A DNA stretch of 64,000 nucleotides from Paraburkholderia kirstenboschensis (GCF_904848585.1 NZ_CAJHCR010000001.1:1116001-1180000); one strand, 5' to 3'. Positions 14,897 through 25,046 are shown, counted from the first letter of the stretch. Notes: generated by a model from the sequence alone, not told the origin. A program made the numbers and translations.

Positions 14897-17308
14897 TCAG
14901 CCCTTCGTGCTGGTGTCGTCAGAATGGGCAGTCGCATACGTGTATGCGTAAGCATAGTCATACGTACCGTTTTTATTGTGACTCTTCAGCGGTACAGCGT
15001 TCATCACACCGCCGACCACACGCGCACGCGCGCGGCGCAGCTTCTTCAACGCTTCTGCGAGATGGCCTTCGGTGTGCGCGCCGGCGCGCATCACGAGCAC
15101 CGTCGAGCCCGCGAGATTCGCGACCACCGCGGCGTCGGCGACCGCGAGCAGCGGGGGCGTATCGACGATGATCAGATCGAACTGCTGTTCGAAACGCGCA
15201 AGGATTTCGCTGAACCGGGACGAGGTGAGAATCTCCGACGGGTTCGGCGGGTAAGTGCCCGCGGCGATGAAGTGCAGACCCGCGACGCCCGTCGCGCGTG
15301 CCGCCGTTTCAAGGTCCACCTGGCCTGTCAGCAACTCGGTGAGCCCGCCTTCAGGCGAGCGCCCGAGATATTGTGCGAGGCGACCGCGCCGCAAATCCGC
15401 GTCGATAAGCAGCACCCGCTTGCCGGATTCGGCGATCAGCGCCGCGAGGTTCGCGCTCAGGAAGCTCTTGCCGTCGGACGGCGCCGGACTCGTAATCGCG
15501 ATGATGCGGTTCGGCGCGTCGAGCAGGCCGAACTGCAACGTCGCGCGCAGGCCGCGCAAGCCTTCGACAGTCGTGTCATACGGATGCGTCTTGACGAGGA
15601 GCGGGCGCACCGGCGTCCTGCCCGATGCAATCACGGTCTGTGTGCCGACCGGCTCGCTTCGCGCTTCGTCTGCTGCTGCATTCGCGCGCGAGCGGGACGA
15701 CAACAGTCCCGCGATGCCGCTTGACGACGCAGTGGCATCTTCCACCTCGGTCGGCCGCGAACGAGGTGCGGCGAGGGCAGCTCCGCGCGTCGCGCTCAGT
15801 TGCCGGTCGCTGCGCGCCTGTTCCGGACTGAATGTGATCGCGCCGAAAATCGGCAACTGGAAGCGGCGCTCGACGAATTCCGGATCGGCCACGCCGGTAA
15901 AGAACTTGCGCCTGCAGTACGCAAACAGAATGCCGCCGATCACACCGAGCAGCGTGCCCGCCGAAATGATCAGCGCCGACTTCGGACGCACTGGCTTCGA
16001 CGGCAGCAACGCTTCATCGACGATGTGAACGTTGCCGATGGTACCGGCCCGCGAGATCGACAGCTCCTGGATCTTGTTGAGAAGCGCGACGTAAATTTCC
16101 TCGGCGACTTTGGCATCGCGTTGCAATGCGAGCGCGTTACGCTCGGAACTCGGCAGCGTGGTGAAGTGGTCTTCGAAGCGCGCTTTCTCGCGGGCCATTG
16201 CGGCCAGTTGCGAGTCGACCTGCAGCACTTCCGGGCTTTCGGGAGTGAAACGCTGCAGCAATTGCGCGCGCTGAATGCGCAGCGCCGCGATCTGCTTCTC
16301 ATAGTCGAGGCCACCGGCGAGATACACGCCCGCTTCCTGAGTCGGCTGGAACGAGCCCACTTTCGACTGATACTCCGATAGCGCGGTTTCCGTCTTCTTT
16401 ACCTCGGCGCGCAGGCGTGGCAGTTCGCTGTTGAGGAAGTCGAGCATGTGGCTCGCTTCTTCCTGTGCGCGTTCGGTGCGCTGCTTCAGATAAGAGGCGG
16501 CCACGGCGTTCGTGATCGCGGTGATTGCGTGGGCGTCGGTGCCCGAATACGACAATTGCACGACGCCCGTGTCACGGCCTTTCTCGGTGACCTGCAACGA
16601 AGTGGACAGCGCGGACACTGCGTCAAGCTGATTAAAGCGCGTGATGTAAAACTCGGTGCCGGGACGGGCCACCAGTTTTTTCACCAACAGCGTGACGTCG
16701 TGGCCTTGCGCCTGCGCTCCGGCCACACCGGTCAAAAGCGTTGCGCCGCGCGCATCGGTCAGTACGTAGCGGCCTTTGTCGAGCGCATGCAGCGTCAGTT
16801 GCGCGCCTTCGAGCGCCTTCGGCACGACGATCGAGCCAACCTCGAACTGCTCGCCGCCCCACGCATATTCGGTCAGACCGAACGGTGCAGCGAACGGATG
16901 CCCAGGGCTCGCGAACAACGACGCAATCTTGCCCAGCACCGGCACGGTGTTGGCGGAGGTGCTGAAATTCAGCTTGAACTGCTCGACTACCGGCTCGACC
17001 ACCGCGCGGCTCTTGATGATTTCGATCTCGGCCTCGGTGCGCATCGGGCCCACGCTCGGCATCAACGAAAGCAGCTTCTGACCTTGCGCGTTGTTGCCGT
17101 TGCTTTGCGCGTCGACCTGAAGCAGCGCATCGGCGGAATAGACCGGCGTGGCGATCTTCGTATAGACGACCGCGGCGAGAATCACACTGCCCGCAATGCC
17201 GATTACCCACCAGATCTGTTCCGTGACCGTGCGCAGCAGATCGCGCATCACGGCGTCTTCGTCGCCGCCCGGCGCCGGCCCGTGGTCCAGCATGTCATAC
17301 GTACTCAT
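14897..17308 (-). CDS. Wzc-like polysaccharide co-polymerase / BY-kinase
   Basis: An 803-residue bacterial tyrosine autokinase that controls chain length and export of EPS. A Wzz domain starts at about 25 with the first membrane helix (VIGIAGSVILAAVVYTK, about 38-54), a long periplasmic coiled-coil/GNVR part (to about 440), a second helix (LIISAGTLLGVIGGILFAY, about 448-466), then a cytoplasmic kinase with Walker A' SPAPSDGKS (about 606-614) and Walker B VLLIDADLRRGR (about 628-639). The C-terminus ends in a Tyr cluster, YDYAYAYTY (about 782-790), the expected autophosphorylation site. ATG 17308 follows ACGGAGT. No low-molecular-weight tyrosine phosphatase gene is nearby, which is unusual. 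Confidence 0.93.
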   Translation of the reverse strand: MSTYDMLDHGPAPGGDEDAVMRDLLRTVTEQIWWVIGIAGSVILAAVVYTKIATPVYSADALLQVDAQSNGNNAQGQKLLSLMPSVGPMRTEAEIEIIKSRAVVEPVVEQFKLNFSTSANTVPVLGKIASLFASPGHPFAAPFGLTEYAWGGEQFEVGSIVVPKALEGAQLTLHALDKGRYVLTDARGATLLTGVAGAQAQGHDVTLLVKKLVARPGTEFYITRFNQLDAVSALSTSLQVTEKGRDTGVVQLSYSGTDAHAITAITNAVAASYLKQRTERAQEEASHMLDFLNSELPRLRAEVKKTETALSEYQSKVGSFQPTQEAGVYLAGGLDYEKQIAALRIQRAQLLQRFTPESPEVLQVDSQLAAMAREKARFEDHFTTLPSSERNALALQRDAKVAEEIYVALLNKIQELSISRAGTIGNVHIVDEALLPSKPVRPKSALIISAGTLLGVIGGILFAYCRRKFFTGVADPEFVERRFQLPIFGAITFSPEQARSDRQLSATRGAALAAPRSRPTEVEDATASSSGIAGLLSSRSRANAAADEARSEPVGTQTVIASGRTPVRPLLVKTHPYDTTVEGLRGLRATLQFGLLDAPNRIIAITSPAPSDGKSFLSANLAALIAESGKRVLLIDADLRRGRLAQYLGRSPEGGLTELLTGQVDLETAARATGVAGLHFIAAGTYPPNPSEILTSSRFSEILARFEQQFDLIIVDTPPLLAVADAAVVANLAGSTVLVMRAGAHTEGHLAEALKKLRRARARVVGGVMNAVPLKSHNKNGTYDYAYAYTYATAHSDDTSTKG

Positions 17309-17331
17309 GTCGATACTCCGTTGCAAGCAAT

Positions 17332-18525
17332 TTATCTGGACAACTGGACGGTGTAGAACAACGACTGCAGAGTCGGCGTGATCTGTTCGAGTGCGCGATT
17401 AAAGCGCGCGGCATTCGACACTTGCACGTACACCACATCCTTCGGTTGCAGATCGAACTTGGTCATCAGCATCAACGCGTCCACCTGCGTCATGTCGAGT
17501 TGATAGACGTCCGGCGTCAGCGTTTTGTCGGCGCCACGCACCACATATACGTATCGCGGATCGCCGGTCTTCACATCGAGACTGCCTGCGCCGGTGAGTG
17601 CGTCGGCGAGCGTGAGACGGCCGCGGTTCATCGGCAGCGAAGTCGGCTTGTTGACTTCGCCGAGCACGAATACGCGGCTGTTCGAGCGATCCGGCACGTC
17701 GATGATGTCGCCGTCCTTGAGCAACACGTTCTGCTGCGGATCGCCGGTTTCGAGTAGCGCGGCCACGTCGACCGTATGGCGTTTGCCGTCGCGCGTGACG
17801 CCGACGTTCTGCAGATCCGCGTCGGGCAGCGCGCCTCCCGCGCGGTTGATCGCGTCGAGCACGGTGAGCGGCGCATCGGTGATCGCTTCGGACGCGGGCG
17901 TGCGCAGGTTGCCGGTCACCTGCACCGACTGACTGTTGAAGCCCGACACGCGCACGTCGAGTTGCGGGTCGCGAATCGTGCGCGCGAGCCCCTTCGTCAA
18001 CGCTTCCTGAACCTGTTGCGCGGTCATGCCCTGCACCTTCATGCGGCCCACGCGCGGAAAGAAGATCGTGCCGTTGTTGGCGACACGCACCGTGAGACCG
18101 CCTTCGCCGCTGCTCATCGTGGTGGGCGCGATGGGCGTCGCACCTTGCGTCTGCGTGGGGCCGGGCGAGGGCGCAGCGCTGCCGCCCGGCAACGGCGGCG
18201 TGCCGGTTGCGAGGCCCATGCCGCCCGTCAGTTCGGGGTGATCCCAAACGATGATGGTCAACTGGTCGCCGATCCCGAGCCGATACTCGTAAAGGCCGCG
18301 CGTTTGCGGCGTAAGGCACGTCAACGGACAAACGGCGGGAACGGTGGCCGCGCGTTGCTCGCGGAAATAACCCACGTCGATTGCATGCACCGGAAACTTC
18401 TCGGCGGTCTGTTCCGGCGGTGCGGGCGGCTCGAGCCGTTTGGTGTCGAGGTACGGTCCGGGCGCCAATGAACAGGCGCATAGAGATGCAGCCGCGAGCG
18501 CCGCGGCAATTGTTTTGATAGTCAT
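17332..18525 (-). CDS. Wza-like outer-membrane polysaccharide export lipoprotein
   Basis: A 397-residue OPX protein that forms the outer-membrane exit channel for EPS. The signal peptide ends in a lipobox (LCAC, Cys18 would be lipidated). A poly-export domain follows (YRLGIGDQLTIIVWDHPEL at about 82-100), then SLBB-type domains, e.g. VQVTGNLRTPASEAI and RVFVLGEVNKPTSLPM. Between them lies an insertion of about 40 residues rich in Pro, Gly, Ala and Thr (roughly 101-142), not typical of Wza. The chosen ATG 18525 gives a proper lipoprotein signal; an upstream extension does not. It lies 23 bp before the kinase gene in the same operon. Confidence 0.93.
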   Translation of the reverse strand: MTIKTIAAALAAASLCACSLAPGPYLDTKRLEPPAPPEQTAEKFPVHAIDVGYFREQRAATVPAVCPLTCLTPQTRGLYEYRLGIGDQLTIIVWDHPELTGGMGLATGTPPLPGGSAAPSPGPTQTQGATPIAPTTMSSGEGGLTVRVANNGTIFFPRVGRMKVQGMTAQQVQEALTKGLARTIRDPQLDVRVSGFNSQSVQVTGNLRTPASEAITDAPLTVLDAINRAGGALPDADLQNVGVTRDGKRHTVDVAALLETGDPQQNVLLKDGDIIDVPDRSNSRVFVLGEVNKPTSLPMNRGRLTLADALTGAGSLDVKTGDPRYVYVVRGADKTLTPDVYQLDMTQVDALMLMTKFDLQPKDVVYVQVSNAARFNRALEQITPTLQSLFYTVQLSR

Positions 18526-18562
18526 TTTATGGTCCCTTCGCGTGTAGCCGGTACGTCGATAG

Positions 18563-19516
18563 TTAGCGCACCGCTTCCTGCCATGCCCCGCGCATTGCGC
18601 GTAAACCCACTCGCCATTTGCGAAGCGCAAGCGCCAGTCCGCCGCGCTCGAATGCCAGCGACAATGCGCGCAGGAACCCCGGGTCCGCGCGATCGCCGAT
18701 CAGCGTCGAGTAAGCGACGAACGCCCATCGGCCAGGCGGCGTCAGGTGTTCGCACATGATGAGTCGGAGATTGAACGACGCGTTATAAAAAGCCGTGTCG
18801 TTGAATGTGAAGCGCTGATCTTCGTCGCCACGCTGAGCGGGAAAGTGTTCGACGAGCAGCGCCGGGTCGTAGACGAGCGTCCAGCCGCGCCGCCGCACGT
18901 CGAGGCTGAAGCCCATTTCGCAATGAACCTGCGCGCCGCTGCCCCGCAAGCGCGCGTCGAAGCGCAGCGTGCCGATCGCCTCGCGGCGAAACGCCATGTT
19001 CACGCCTTTGAGCACGTGGACTTCGCGCGCCTGGCCGTGGCCGATGTGATGATTGCCGATCGTGCGGCCATACCATCGCACGATGCCCACGCACGGCTTC
19101 TGCCCCTGCAGAATGCCGTTGCGTTCATGCACGATGTCGCGCCCGCCGAGACCGCCCAGACTCGGATCGCTCTGGAATGCGCGAGCGATTCGCGCGACCC
19201 AGTCGGAATGCGGAGCGGCGTCGTCGTCGGTAAAGCACAGCACGTCGCCACACGCGCTTTCGATGCCGAGGTTGTAGGCGGCCACTACACCCGGCTTATG
19301 CACGAGCACGACGCAGCGGCGCGGATCGGGCCGGTTGGCCTCGCGCGTGCGCAGCCAGTCGAGCGTCGCATGGTCGTCGTGACGGGCGATCACGATCACT
19401 TCGTCTGGGCGGCGCTCCTGTGCGTCGAGCGCCGCGAGGCACCTCGCCAGATCGGCGGTGCGCCGATACGTCGGCACGATCACGGAGACTTTCACGAGCG
19501 GTTCACGTAGCGGCAT
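18563..19516 (-). CDS. GT2-family glycosyltransferase (EPS locus)
   Basis: A 317-residue GT-A inverting glycosyltransferase. It opens with VSVIVPTYRRTADLARCLAA, has the DXD-like metal/nucleotide site CFTDDDAAPHSDW at about 93-105 and a later EMGFSLDVRRRGW segment in place of the ED-motif helix. No membrane helix is obvious, so it is cytoplasmic and acts on the lipid-linked precursor. ATG 19516 lies 2 bp after the stop of the initiating transferase gene, so the two are translationally linked. Sugar specificity unknown. Confidence 0.87.
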   Translation of the reverse strand: MPLREPLVKVSVIVPTYRRTADLARCLAALDAQERRPDEVIVIARHDDHATLDWLRTREANRPDPRRCVVLVHKPGVVAAYNLGIESACGDVLCFTDDDAAPHSDWVARIARAFQSDPSLGGLGGRDIVHERNGILQGQKPCVGIVRWYGRTIGNHHIGHGQAREVHVLKGVNMAFRREAIGTLRFDARLRGSGAQVHCEMGFSLDVRRRGWTLVYDPALLVEHFPAQRGDEDQRFTFNDTAFYNASFNLRLIMCEHLTPPGRWAFVAYSTLIGDRADPGFLRALSLAFERGGLALALRKWRVGLRAMRGAWQEAVR

Positions 19517-19518
19517 GA

Positions 19519-20928
19519 TCAGAATGCGTTGCGGCCGACAAAGCCCTTGAAGATCGTGATGAAGACGATTTTCATGTCGAACCAGAACGACCAGTTGTGG
19601 ATATAGAAGAGGTCGAACTTCACGCGCGCTTCCATCTTTTCTACTTTGCGTGTTGCGCCGCGATAGCCGTTCACCTGCGCCCAGCCCGTAATGCCGGGTT
19701 TGATCCGGTAGCGGTGCATGTAGCCGTACACCTGGTCCTTGTAGAGATCGTCGTGCTCGATTGCGTGAGGACGCGGGCCGACCACCGACATCTGGCCGAG
19801 CAGCACGTTCAGAAACTGCGGCAGTTCGTCGAGGCTCGTACGGCGCATGAAGCCGCCGAGCTTCGTCACGCGCGCGTCATTGCGCGAGGCCTGGGTGAGC
19901 TCGCCATGCGCCTCCTGATGCACGGTCATCGAACGGAACTTGTAGATCGAGAACGTCTCGCCGTCGGCGCCCTTGCGGGTCTGCCGGAAGAACACCGGTC
20001 CCGGCGAAGTGAGCTTGATGCCGACGGCAAGCACCAGGAAAACCGGCGCAAGCGCGATCAGCGCGGCGGCCGCGAAGAGGCGGTCGAAAATCAGCTTCGG
20101 CCACATCTGCGGCGGCGAGAACGGCGGTGCACCGAGGCTCAGCGTGGGCAAACCCACCACGTCGACGAGCGAGTGGTTGAAAAGCGAGAGGCTGCGTACA
20201 TCGGGAATAAAGCGCAGATTCACGAAGTCGTTCCTGAACATGCGCTGGAAACGATAGATCATGCGTTCTTCTGATAAGGGTAATGCGAGCCATACTTCGT
20301 TCACGTGCTCGTCCCGCACTTTTGCGGCAAATGCGTTCAGGTCGCTCAGCACCGGCAGGCGGTTCAGACGCGCGCCGTAAGCGCCGGACGCTTCGGTGCT
20401 CGCATGAATGCTCGTGTGGATGCTGCTATCGAATACGCAGACCGGTTTGAAGCCCGCTTGCGGCGCGTGTTCCAGATGAGCGAGCAGCGTGCGCGCAAAC
20501 CCGGGGGCGCCGACGATTGCAACCGTGCGGAAATTCATGCCGCGCCGGCGTACGCTGCGCAACGCCACGTGCACCGCGCATTTGGTCGCGATGATCAGCA
20601 CGCCGGAGATCAGCGTGGAATAAGCGAGCCACAAGCGCGACACCGCATCCATGCGATGCAGCGTGAACGCGAGCAGCAACGCACCGGCGACGACGGCGAG
20701 CCATGCAGCCGCGACTCTCGCGAGCATCGACATCAAAGGCTTGCCGCGCCATGTTTCGTACACGCCGAAGCCGGGAAACATCAGCAGCACCAGCACGCAG
20801 TTAAACGCGATCAGCAGGCGTTCCGTATCCGGCAATGCGGCAAGCGTCGAAAACCGCATCCAATGGGCGAGCAGGCCTCCCGCGATCACGAAGATTGCGT
20901 CGAGGCATCGCGCAGTATTCCTGAACAT
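19519..20928 (-). CDS. Undecaprenyl-phosphate sugar phosphotransferase (WcaJ/BceB type)
   Basis: A 469-residue polyisoprenyl-phosphate hexose-1-phosphate transferase that starts the EPS repeat unit on undecaprenyl phosphate. Four N-terminal helices occupy about 1-120, a nucleotide-binding-like soluble domain lies at about 130-260, and the catalytic bacterial sugar transferase domain begins with the reentrant helix [19 protein letters not shown] at about 278 and carries the [15 protein letters not shown] and GPRPH motifs. The family usually transfers glucose-1-phosphate, sometimes galactose; the sequence alone does not decide. It follows the Crp gene by 36 bp. Confidence 0.92.
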   Translation of the reverse strand: MFRNTARCLDAIFVIAGGLLAHWMRFSTLAALPDTERLLIAFNCVLVLLMFPGFGVYETWRGKPLMSMLARVAAAWLAVVAGALLLAFTLHRMDAVSRLWLAYSTLISGVLIIATKCAVHVALRSVRRRGMNFRTVAIVGAPGFARTLLAHLEHAPQAGFKPVCVFDSSIHTSIHASTEASGAYGARLNRLPVLSDLNAFAAKVRDEHVNEVWLALPLSEERMIYRFQRMFRNDFVNLRFIPDVRSLSLFNHSLVDVVGLPTLSLGAPPFSPPQMWPKLIFDRLFAAAALIALAPVFLVLAVGIKLTSPGPVFFRQTRKGADGETFSIYKFRSMTVHQEAHGELTQASRNDARVTKLGGFMRRTSLDELPQFLNVLLGQMSVVGPRPHAIEHDDLYKDQVYGYMHRYRIKPGITGWAQVNGYRGATRKVEKMEARVKFDLFYIHNWSFWFDMKIVFITIFKGFVGRNAF

Positions 20929-20964
20929 TATTGACTCTGCGAGGTAGTCGAACGGTGCGGTGTT

Positions 20965-21699
20965 TTATTCGACAGTCTCAGCCTGGCGCAGGCGCGGCAG
21001 AAGGCGGTCGAACTCGCGCTTGACGAGTCCGTAGCATTCGCACGCACGCGCTTCGAGCCCCTTGCGGTCGAGCACCTTGATATGCCCGCGGCTATGATGG
21101 ATCAGGCCTTCGTCATGCAGCTTGCCGGCCGCTTCGGTGATGCCCTCGCGGCGCACGCCGAGCATGTCGGCGATCAATTGCTGCGTCACCGTCAGATCGT
21201 TCGACGCGACACGGTCCACCTCGATGAGAAGCCATCTGCACAGTTGTTTGTTCAATGCGTGATGGCGGTTGCAGGCTGCCGTTTGCGCCACTTGCGTGAG
21301 AAGGGCGTGCATGTAGAGCAGCATCAGTCGGCGCAGGAAATCGGAGCGTGCGAATTGCTGCTTCAGAGCTTGAGCGCTCATCCGGTACGCGAAGCCGGCG
21401 CATTGAACCTGCACGCGGTTCGGCATGGTCTCGCCGCCCGTCAGCACCGGCACACCCGTCATGCCTTCGCGGCCGACCGCGGCGATTTCGACCGAGCTGC
21501 CGTCTTCCATCGTCGACAGCATCGAAATGATTGCGGTAGTGGGGAAGTACACATGGTGAATGCGTTGGCCCGAATCGCAGAGCAGTTGTTCAGTGCGCAG
21601 ATGAACCAGTTCGAGGTGCGGAGCAAGTGCTTGCCATTCGTGGGACGGCAATGCGCCGAGCAAATGGTTTCCATGCAGATCTGATTGAAGTGTCAACAT
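20965..21699 (-). CDS. Crp/Fnr-family transcriptional regulator
   Basis: A 244-residue regulator with an N-terminal cyclic-nucleotide-binding-like jelly roll (about 15-125: YFPTTAIISMLSTMEDGSSV, GREGMTGVPVL) and a C-terminal winged HTH (about 168-225, TQQLIADMLGVRREGITEAA). The residues that bind cAMP phosphate in Crp (RAAT-like) are not visible, so the ligand may differ. ATG 21699 follows GAGGACC. It is the first gene of the export operon crp-pgt-GT2-wza-wzc and likely autoregulates this and perhaps the neighbouring EPS operons. A 10-bp hairpin lies in its leader. Confidence 0.87.
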   Translation of the reverse strand: MLTLQSDLHGNHLLGALPSHEWQALAPHLELVHLRTEQLLCDSGQRIHHVYFPTTAIISMLSTMEDGSSVEIAAVGREGMTGVPVLTGGETMPNRVQVQCAGFAYRMSAQALKQQFARSDFLRRLMLLYMHALLTQVAQTAACNRHHALNKQLCRWLLIEVDRVASNDLTVTQQLIADMLGVRREGITEAAGKLHDEGLIHHSRGHIKVLDRKGLEARACECYGLVKREFDRLLPRLRQAETVE

Positions 21700-22325
21700 G
21701 ATCGGTCCTCGCGTGAAGGCGCGCGTATGCGCGTCTTCCTGTTTTTGATCCGATTCCCGCATCCTTTTATAAGTCCTGCTGCATTGCGAGCAGCGGGAGG
21801 ATGAATAGAACCGGCCCCGTATTTTCCTGATGCGCCGCGCCGTTTTCGTTGCTCCCCTACGGCGCCGCGGTGTCGCGTTCTTCTATTAGCGAGGACTGTG
21901 CCAACCATGGGGAAAAGCCTGACTGGTGCGACGCAGCGAGAACGCCCTGATTGATCGGTGTGCTCGTATGCGGCTTTTTGTTTCAATTCTGTACATCGGC
22001 CATCGTCGCGGCGGGCGTCGTGGACGCTGTTTTAATATGAGCCAAGTGCTTGATCCGATTGGGTTAGCGCCGGTTGGCAGGGGTATCGCGCAGCAAGCAC
22101 TGAGGGGAACCGGGCCTTTCCAGGCACCGCTTCACGCGATGTCCGCGATGTGCCGGAATTGATTCAGATGTGTTCAACGCTCTGCGTTCGCTGCCGTACG
22201 GTTCATCGTTTGTGGTTTCAGAAGTCGCGAAAAAACCGACAGTGGTGGGCCGCCGCAAACAGAATGCATTCGCGCAGCGCGAGGTTTTACGCGCCCTGCG
22301 AAGGAATCAGCGGTAGAAGATACGT
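21700..22325. promoter_or_regulatory. Leader region of the crp-wzc operon
   Basis: 626 bp without a supported gene between the end of the GH2 gene and the Crp start (both minus strand). It should hold the promoter of the export operon. A stem of 10 bp with a GTAT loop (21715-21738) sits directly before the Shine-Dalgarno of the Crp gene and could modulate its translation. No clear sigma-70 or sigma-54 promoter was identified. Confidence 0.45.
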
Positions 22326-25046
22326 TTACCGGTAGAACGTGCGGCACGCGGCATTGAGCGCACGCACTTCACCGGCGGGTGCCGCATTTGTTGCATCAGC
22401 TTTAAAGCCGGCGTTCGATGCGCGCGCAACCATCGCGCTTTGCGATGCATACGGCGCGAGCGGAATCAGCGGCACGATGCAAGGACGGTTCGGCGCGAGG
22501 TGGAACCAGTCGCGTGCGGCGCGGTAGTGTGCATCAATGATATGAACGAAGCGCGCGAAGCGCTGCGCTTCTATCACCAGCTGCCAGCCGTCGCCGGCGC
22601 GCTCCACTGTGACGGTCAAACCCAGTTCGTGACGCTCGCCAGTTCGCCGCTCCGGTAAATGAAACGCTTCAGAAACGATCTGCCCGCTCGCCGCATCGCG
22701 CAACGTCGCGATCGTCACGTCGTGCGCGCGCGGGCCGAAGCGGTACGCATGCGTCAGGTCGAAGAACTGACCCAGACAGTCGGCGGCGGATATGCGCGCG
22801 GTGGCACGCGGCGCGAGTTGCACCGCGCGGCTCGCCTGCGCAACTTTCACGCGGCCGTCGCGCAGACAGACAAGCTCGAGTTGCGCTGACAACGTTTGCG
22901 CGCGCTCATTGATCAGGTGGATATCTAGGCCGTTGAGGCCTTCGTCGGTGAGGAGCACCTGTACGGGTTGCAACGTGTGTGCGAGGCCGTACAAAGCGCT
23001 TTTAGGCCGTCCGGTCGCGTCGATCAACCCCCAGCCGGCGCCCGGTCGCAAATCCTGAAGCTGCCAGACGAGTCCGCCGCCGCAGTCCGACCCGGTCCTG
23101 CGCCATTCGGCGAACACCTCGCCCATCAATTCAGCCACCACCGCCCGCGACACGTCCAGATAGCGCTGCGGGTCTTCGTAGCGCAGGCGCGCCGGCTCGA
23201 CGTCATAAAGCGTCTGAAGATAGTGGTCGCGGACGTCGTCGAAATCCCATCCTGCGCCGGGATCGCGCGGCACTGCGGCTTTCCAGCGCGGATCGTGCGG
23301 ATGGATCGTACCGAGCGCTTCATTCAACGTGGCGTCGTCGGGGACATTGGCAAAGGCGAGACATTCGGCGGCAAACCGCACCTGCGAGCGGCGTGCATCG
23401 TCGAGTGGCCGTTGATACGCGCCCACGCCATAGTAGTGAGTGATGCCCTCATTAGTGGAGAACGGCCACACGCCTGTTGACGGCGAGTTGCTCACATATG
23501 GCACGTCCGGCCGTTCGCGAGCGACGATGGCGGGCAACAGCTCGTCGAATACTGATTGCACGCGCATCGAAGGCGGCAGCCCGAACATCGCGGCCTGCTG
23601 ATCGGCCTCGCTGCCGCCGCACAGCACCGCGAGCGAGGCGAAGCGGCGCGTGCGGGTGAGAAACTGCGCGGCTTCGCATTCGATCGACGCACTGAAGGCC
23701 GCATCCTTCGGGTAGTCGAAATTCGCCAACGCGAAGTCCTGCCACACGAGCACGCCGTATTCGTCGGCGAGTGAATAGAAGAGGTCGGACTCGTAGACCA
23801 TCGTGCCGCCCACGCGCAGCATGTTCATGCCGGCGCCGCGGGCTAGTTCGAAGGCGTGCCGGAGTTCCGCTTCGCTGCCGGCCAGCGTGACGAGATCGGC
23901 GCTCGTCCAGCACGCGCCGCGGCAAAACACCGGCACGCCGTTGATATGCAGCGCGAAGCCCGTACCGTGCGCGCCGCGTTCCACTGCGATCTCACGAAAG
24001 CCGATCGAGCCCAGCGGTTGAGGGAATACCCCGCTGTCATCGAGGTGCAATAGAAGCGGATATAAAGTGGGCGCCCCGTGCGTGTGAGGCCACCAGCGCT
24101 CGATGCCCGGCACCCGCACGCTGCCGGTCAGCGTGCAGGCATCGCGCCATTGCAACGACGAAACGTGGCCGCCGCAACTGAGTGAAGCGCGGCACGCCGC
24201 GGCATCGTGCGGATGAACGAAATGTAGCGTTAGCGAAACAATACCGTCGTCGCCGTCGATCCGGCTCGCGACTTCAAAGTGGTCGACCGCGTTTCGTGCA
24301 TCGCTCAGCATCTCGACTGGCCGCCACGGGCCAACCGCGTGTACAGAAGGGCACCAGCCCGGCATGTGGCCGAGCAGCGTCGTGCGGACGTTGCGCAAAG
24401 TGGTCGGCGAGACGAGCCGCGGCCGCCATCTCGCGCGCGAGCGTTTTGCCGCCAACGCTGGCGCTAAAGAGCGAAAGCATATGTCGAGCGTCGCGCTGCC
24501 GTTCAGTTCGACGTCGAGGTCGTGTGCGACGAACATCGAATCGGATTCGAGGCGTTTGACGCCGTCGAGCCAGACTTCCGCGATGGTCGCCAGTCCGTGC
24601 ATACGCAAGCGCCGTTTGCCCGTGCCGTTCAGCGTAACGCGATACCAGTGATCGTCGAAGGCGAGGGGGTCGGGATGCGCCACGTCGAAGCGACCCGCGG
24701 CTCGGCGCGCGCTCGCCACCGTGCCGGGCACTTGCGCCGTGAGCCAGCCGTGGGCTGGCAGCTCGTTCGGTGACGCACATGCGCCGGCCGGCGTACTGAC
24801 GCATTGCCACCCGGTGTCGAGTCGCTGCGGCCAGATGTCGTCGGGCGCGAGTTGCACGGCTTGCGTGGCATGTGCGGCTTGCGCGGCATGTGAAAGCGAG
24901 CCTGGTGTTTGCGCATGCGCAGGTGCAACGTCGAGCGCGGCAGCCGGCAAGCCGCCTATGTCATCGTGTTCGGGCACCGGGTCGGTCGTCAGTGCATCCA
25001 CGGCGGGTTCCTGATGAGTCCCCGGGGCTCGGGGCGCATGCGTCAC
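22326..25046 (-). CDS. GH2-family glycosidase, beta-mannosidase-like
   Basis: A 906-residue glycoside hydrolase with GH2 architecture: sugar-binding jelly-roll (about 60-250; DDHWYRVTLNG), an immunoglobulin-like domain, and a TIM barrel (from about 390; GMNMLRVGGTMVYESDLFYS). Candidate catalytic acid/base is Glu480 in CGGSEADQQ, and candidate nucleophile Glu561 in FAAECLAFAN, the positions expected for beta-mannosidase-like GH2 enzymes. There is no signal peptide, so it is predicted cytoplasmic, odd for an EPS-trimming enzyme. GTG 25046 overlaps the stop of the DUF1839 gene (GTGA), giving translational coupling. It is the last gene of the carrier-protein operon. Confidence 0.82.
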   Translation of the reverse strand: MTHAPRAPGTHQEPAVDALTTDPVPEHDDIGGLPAAALDVAPAHAQTPGSLSHAAQAAHATQAVQLAPDDIWPQRLDTGWQCVSTPAGACASPNELPAHGWLTAQVPGTVASARRAAGRFDVAHPDPLAFDDHWYRVTLNGTGKRRLRMHGLATIAEVWLDGVKRLESDSMFVAHDLDVELNGSATLDICFRSLAPALAAKRSRARWRPRLVSPTTLRNVRTTLLGHMPGWCPSVHAVGPWRPVEMLSDARNAVDHFEVASRIDGDDGIVSLTLHFVHPHDAAACRASLSCGGHVSSLQWRDACTLTGSVRVPGIERWWPHTHGAPTLYPLLLHLDDSGVFPQPLGSIGFREIAVERGAHGTGFALHINGVPVFCRGACWTSADLVTLAGSEAELRHAFELARGAGMNMLRVGGTMVYESDLFYSLADEYGVLVWQDFALANFDYPKDAAFSASIECEAAQFLTRTRRFASLAVLCGGSEADQQAAMFGLPPSMRVQSVFDELLPAIVARERPDVPYVSNSPSTGVWPFSTNEGITHYYGVGAYQRPLDDARRSQVRFAAECLAFANVPDDATLNEALGTIHPHDPRWKAAVPRDPGAGWDFDDVRDHYLQTLYDVEPARLRYEDPQRYLDVSRAVVAELMGEVFAEWRRTGSDCGGGLVWQLQDLRPGAGWGLIDATGRPKSALYGLAHTLQPVQVLLTDEGLNGLDIHLINERAQTLSAQLELVCLRDGRVKVAQASRAVQLAPRATARISAADCLGQFFDLTHAYRFGPRAHDVTIATLRDAASGQIVSEAFHLPERRTGERHELGLTVTVERAGDGWQLVIEAQRFARFVHIIDAHYRAARDWFHLAPNRPCIVPLIPLAPYASQSAMVARASNAGFKADATNAAPAGEVRALNAACRTFYR

